From Mycolicibacterium sp. CBMA 226 (GTDB lineage Bacteria; Actinomycetota; Actinomycetes; Mycobacteriales; Mycobacteriaceae): DNA of 64,000 nt. The DNA lies in assembly GCF_009729075.1 (NCBI RefSeq), contig NZ_VTGY01000021.1:1-64000 (forward strand). Reading direction: 5' to 3'. Shown here piece by piece: positions 61,554 to 64,000 of the stretch. A program made the position numbers and the translations under genes. Within the stretch, counting starts at the first letter, position 1; each line of letters opens with the position of its first letter. The notes under the pieces are model-generated. The model had not been told where the DNA came from, did no database searches, and saw nothing but the letters and a program-made list of their open reading frames with translations.

Positions 61554-62590
61554 GTTACCGAAAGCCGATAATTGGCCTCGCCATTTTCTTGGTGATCTCG
61601 ATGGTGGTGACGTGGCTGGTCTTCAACACGCTCAGTCGGCAGATATCGGGCAGCACCAACACCTATTCGGCGGTGTTCACAGATGTGACCGGGCTCCATG
61701 AGGGCGACGACGTCCGCGTTGCCGGGGTTCGGGTCGGCCGAGTGGACGCCGTCGAACTCGACGGCACTCAAGCGAACGTCACGTTCCAGGTGCAAAAGGA
61801 CCAGAAGCTGTTTGCCGATACCATCGCCGCGATCCGCTACCAGAACATCATCGGGCAGCGCTACCTCGGCTTGTCCCGGGGGCAGGTCGCCGACCAGCGG
61901 GCCCTGCCTAATAACGGTCGAATTCCGGTCGAGCACACCGAGCCATCGTTCGACATCACCTACCTGCTCAAGGGATTCGAACCACTACTGACTCTGTTGG
62001 ACCCAAAGCAGGTTGACAACCTGACGAACGCGCTCATCGACGCGCTCCAAGGCGAAAACGGCACCGTACTGTCCCTGATCACACAGACGTCGGCATTGGC
62101 CGACATGGTCGCCGGCCCCGACGACGTACTCGGGCAGGTCATCACCAACCTCAACGCGGTCACCACCAACCTGGCCGGACAGAGCGCGAACTTGAACAAC
62201 GTAATCGGCCGGACACGCGACATCTTGGTGGGACTCAATAGTCACCGCGAGCAATTGCGCGCATCAGTCGGCTCGATCAACTCCGCGTTGGGTCGACTAT
62301 CGACAATCACCAACAACATTTACCCGGATTTCAACGCGCTGGTCACCCGTCAGCCCGGTTTCGCGAGCAACCTCACCGGCCCCGGCCGTGACCGGTTTGC
62401 ATTCTTGGCGGCAAACCTGCCCTATCTCTTGAAAGGGGTGGCCCGCATGACGCAATCCGGGGCCTACACCGACATCTACATTTGCGATGTCAACGTCAGC
62501 ATTTTCCGTTTCTTGAAGACACTCATCCCCGCCTATGTGGCCGCGGCGACCCCGGGCAACGTCATCAACCACTCGGCGGTGTGCAGGTGA
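61550..62590 (+). CDS. mceB: MceB-family protein
   Basis: 346 residues from GTG 61550, overlapping the mceA stop. N-terminal anchor (about 7-27), MCE domain (FTDVTGLHEGDDVRVAGVRV, IRYQNIIGQRYLGLSRG), then helical region. It ends with a Cys near the terminus (HSAVCR), as MceB proteins do. A component of the Mce channel, in operon order. Confidence 0.92.
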   Translation: MSYRKPIIGLAIFLVISMVVTWLVFNTLSRQISGSTNTYSAVFTDVTGLHEGDDVRVAGVRVGRVDAVELDGTQANVTFQVQKDQKLFADTIAAIRYQNIIGQRYLGLSRGQVADQRALPNNGRIPVEHTEPSFDITYLLKGFEPLLTLLDPKQVDNLTNALIDALQGENGTVLSLITQTSALADMVAGPDDVLGQVITNLNAVTTNLAGQSANLNNVIGRTRDILVGLNSHREQLRASVGSINSALGRLSTITNNIYPDFNALVTRQPGFASNLTGPGRDRFAFLAANLPYLLKGVARMTQSGAYTDIYICDVNVSIFRFLKTLIPAYVAAATPGNVINHSAVCR

Positions 62591-63621
62591 ACGCGATGAG
62601 TAAGACGAAAAAGCCTCCGCTCGAGGAACGCAACCCACTGACTCTGGGTGTCGCCGCGCTATTGGCAATTGTCGTGGCAATCGCGATCGTCTTCGGAATC
62701 ACGGCACTGGACCTGGGTCAGCGCGACTATCGTGCGGAGTTCGCCCAGGCGGCGGAGCTGCGTTCCGGTGATCAGGTCACCGTTGCCGGGGTTCCGGTCG
62801 GCAGCGTCAAGAGTCTTGAACTCGCCGGTGATCGAGTGCGTGTCAGCTTTACCGTCGACAGCAACGTGCGCCTCGGCGCCGACACCCGCGCGTCAATCAA
62901 GATGACCACGTTGCTCGGGTCTCGCTACATGCAGCTGTCCCCCGCTGGCTCCAACTCGTTGGACCACGGCACCATCGCACTCGCGAACACCGACGTGCCA
63001 TACAACCTCCAGCAAACCCTCGCCGACGCCACCACCACCTTCGAACGGGTCGACGCCGACCGCATCGCGACGTCGCTGACGACGCTCAATCAGGGATTGA
63101 CCGGCGTCCCCGAGGCTCTGCCAGAAGCGTTGACGAACCTGCAAGCGCTCTCCGCGATCGTCGCCGATCGCAGAGACCAGCTGCGCACGCTGCTGACCAG
63201 CACCGACACCGTCACCACCTTGATCCGTAACCAGAAAGCCAACTTGGGTGCGCTGATCAGTCAGGGCAATGAGCTGCTCAGCGAACTCACCACGCGGCGC
63301 GCCCAGGTTCAACGGTTGCTCGCCAGCACCACTTCCATGGTCGGCACGGTGAACCGCATCGTCGGCGACCAGACGGGACTCAATGACTTGCTGAACAGCA
63401 CTCGTGGACTTGCAGCCATGATCGCCGACCACGACGACAGATTCCGGAATCTGCTCCAGGTCCTACCAGTACCACTGCGCAACGTGGCCAACGCGACGGG
63501 CAGTGGCGTCTCGGTCGACGCCACCGCGGTCAACGGCATCCTCGTCGATTCCTGGATGTGCGCGATCAGCGGGCGCGCCCAGCAATTCCACCTCGTCGAA
63601 TACTTCCAGGACTGCAAATGA
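62587..63621 (+). CDS. mceC: MceC-family protein
   Basis: 344 residues from GTG 62587, overlapping the mceB stop (GTGA); ATG 62596 is an alternative. Anchor at about 22-43, MCE domain (FAQAAELRSGDQVTVAGVPV, MTTLLGSRYMQLSPAG), helical region, and a terminal segment with Cys (YFQDCK). Overlaps mceD by ATGA. Confidence 0.92.
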   Translation: MNAMSKTKKPPLEERNPLTLGVAALLAIVVAIAIVFGITALDLGQRDYRAEFAQAAELRSGDQVTVAGVPVGSVKSLELAGDRVRVSFTVDSNVRLGADTRASIKMTTLLGSRYMQLSPAGSNSLDHGTIALANTDVPYNLQQTLADATTTFERVDADRIATSLTTLNQGLTGVPEALPEALTNLQALSAIVADRRDQLRTLLTSTDTVTTLIRNQKANLGALISQGNELLSELTTRRAQVQRLLASTTSMVGTVNRIVGDQTGLNDLLNSTRGLAAMIADHDDRFRNLLQVLPVPLRNVANATGSGVSVDATAVNGILVDSWMCAISGRAQQFHLVEYFQDCK

Positions 63622-64000
63622 AACGAAACCTGATCATCGCCACCGCTGCAGTGGCCGCGATCGCGTTGGCCGTCGCCGTATTCGTCATACCGCGAACCAA
63701 GCCGCAGCCGATAACCGTCACCGCCCAATTCGAAGACGCCATCGGGCTATACGTCGGCAACTCGGTCTCGGTGTTGGGAATGCCAGTCGGATCTGTTGCG
63801 TCGATCACGCCGAAATCCACCTACATCGAGGTCAAACTCGTCATCAACCCCGGCGTCACCATTCCTGCTGACGCCACCGCCGTCACCGTCTCGACGTCGA
63901 TCCTGACCGACCGCCATATCGAGCTGACGCCGCCATACAAGGGCGGCGCCAAGCTAGGCAATGGCGACATCCTCGGGCTCGGCCGCACACGAACGCCGGT
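63618..64000 (+). CDS. mceD: MceD-family protein (partial, runs off the window)
   Basis: It starts at ATG 63618, overlapping the mceC stop. 127 codons are visible: an N-terminal hydrophobic segment (LIIATAAVAAIALAVAVFVI), then an MCE domain (AQFEDAIGLYVGNSVSVLGM, VSTSILTDRHIELTPPYKGG). The rest, and presumably mceE and mceF, lie beyond base 64000. Confidence 0.9.
   Translation, partial: MKRNLIIATAAVAAIALAVAVFVIPRTKPQPITVTAQFEDAIGLYVGNSVSVLGMPVGSVASITPKSTYIEVKLVINPGVTIPADATAVTVSTSILTDRHIELTPPYKGGAKLGNGDILGLGRTRTP

Noticed and set aside
1..64000. CRISPR arrays, transposases and IS ends
   Set aside because: No regularly spaced repeats, DDE transposase motifs or paired terminal repeats with target duplications were seen; the only mobile traces are the integrase remnant and the tRNA fragment.

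Overview
The window is a 64 kb piece of a high-GC actinobacterial chromosome, most probably a fast-growing Mycobacterium/Mycolicibacterium or close relative. The evidence is a yrbE-mce import operon at the right end, a WS/DGAT acyltransferase, several FadD/FadE/EchA/thiolase genes, cytochromes P450 with small three-cysteine ferredoxins, an EspR-like regulator and many TetR regulators. No rRNA, intact tRNA, CRISPR array or insertion sequence was recognised.

Left part (1-7.4 kb): the tail of a polyprenyl glycosylphosphotransferase, a broken tyrosine integrase read in frame into an EspR-like regulator, two convergent cyclic-di-GMP synthases (PAS-PAS-PAS-GGDEF and GAF-PAS-GGDEF), and a gene-poor stretch carrying the 3' half of tRNA-Pro(GGG) with its own terminator. 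The tRNA fragment looks like the scar or boundary of an integrated element.

Middle part (7.4-27.5 kb): a regulator-flanked operon (saccharopine-dehydrogenase-like protein, DAO-type flavoprotein, membrane protein, EthR-like TetR) downstream of a PucR regulator. A mymA-like operon follows (flavin monooxygenase, alpha/beta hydrolase, NDMA-type alcohol dehydrogenase). Then come a butyrolactone-receptor-like TetR, a BBE-type flavin oxidase, an SDR/TetR pair, a FadD19-like ligase, a GAF-LuxR regulator, an enoyl-CoA hydratase and a thiolase.

Right part (27.5-57.2 kb): a dense catabolic region. A minus-strand operon runs ferredoxin, aldehyde dehydrogenase, esterase, FadD, EchA, thiolase-fold protein, DUF35, P450, FadE; its last six genes overlap by 4 bp each. 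The thiolase-fold protein lacks the thiolase Cys and His and is paired with a DUF35 zinc-ribbon/OB protein, as in the steroid side-chain retro-aldolase Ltp2-ChsH2. A second set has SCP2, P450, aldehyde dehydrogenase and SDR, divergent from ferredoxin, FadD and TetR. A third set has a ChoD-like GMC oxidase divergent from a Baeyer-Villiger monooxygenase, FadD, WS/DGAT and hydrolase, followed by another TetR. Three of the TetR regulators are close paralogues, and several intergenic gaps contain related ACA-N3-TGT palindromes. FadE and an acetoacetate-decarboxylase-like gene close the region.

Right end (58.3-64 kb): yrbEA, yrbEB, mceA, mceB, mceC and the start of mceD, an importer of hydrophobic substrates. 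My inference is that the right half imports and degrades a branched or alicyclic isoprenoid/sterol-like compound: P450 hydroxylation, oxidation to acid, CoA activation, beta-oxidation ending in retro-aldol release of a ketone, then Baeyer-Villiger ring or chain opening. The substrate cannot be read from the sequence.
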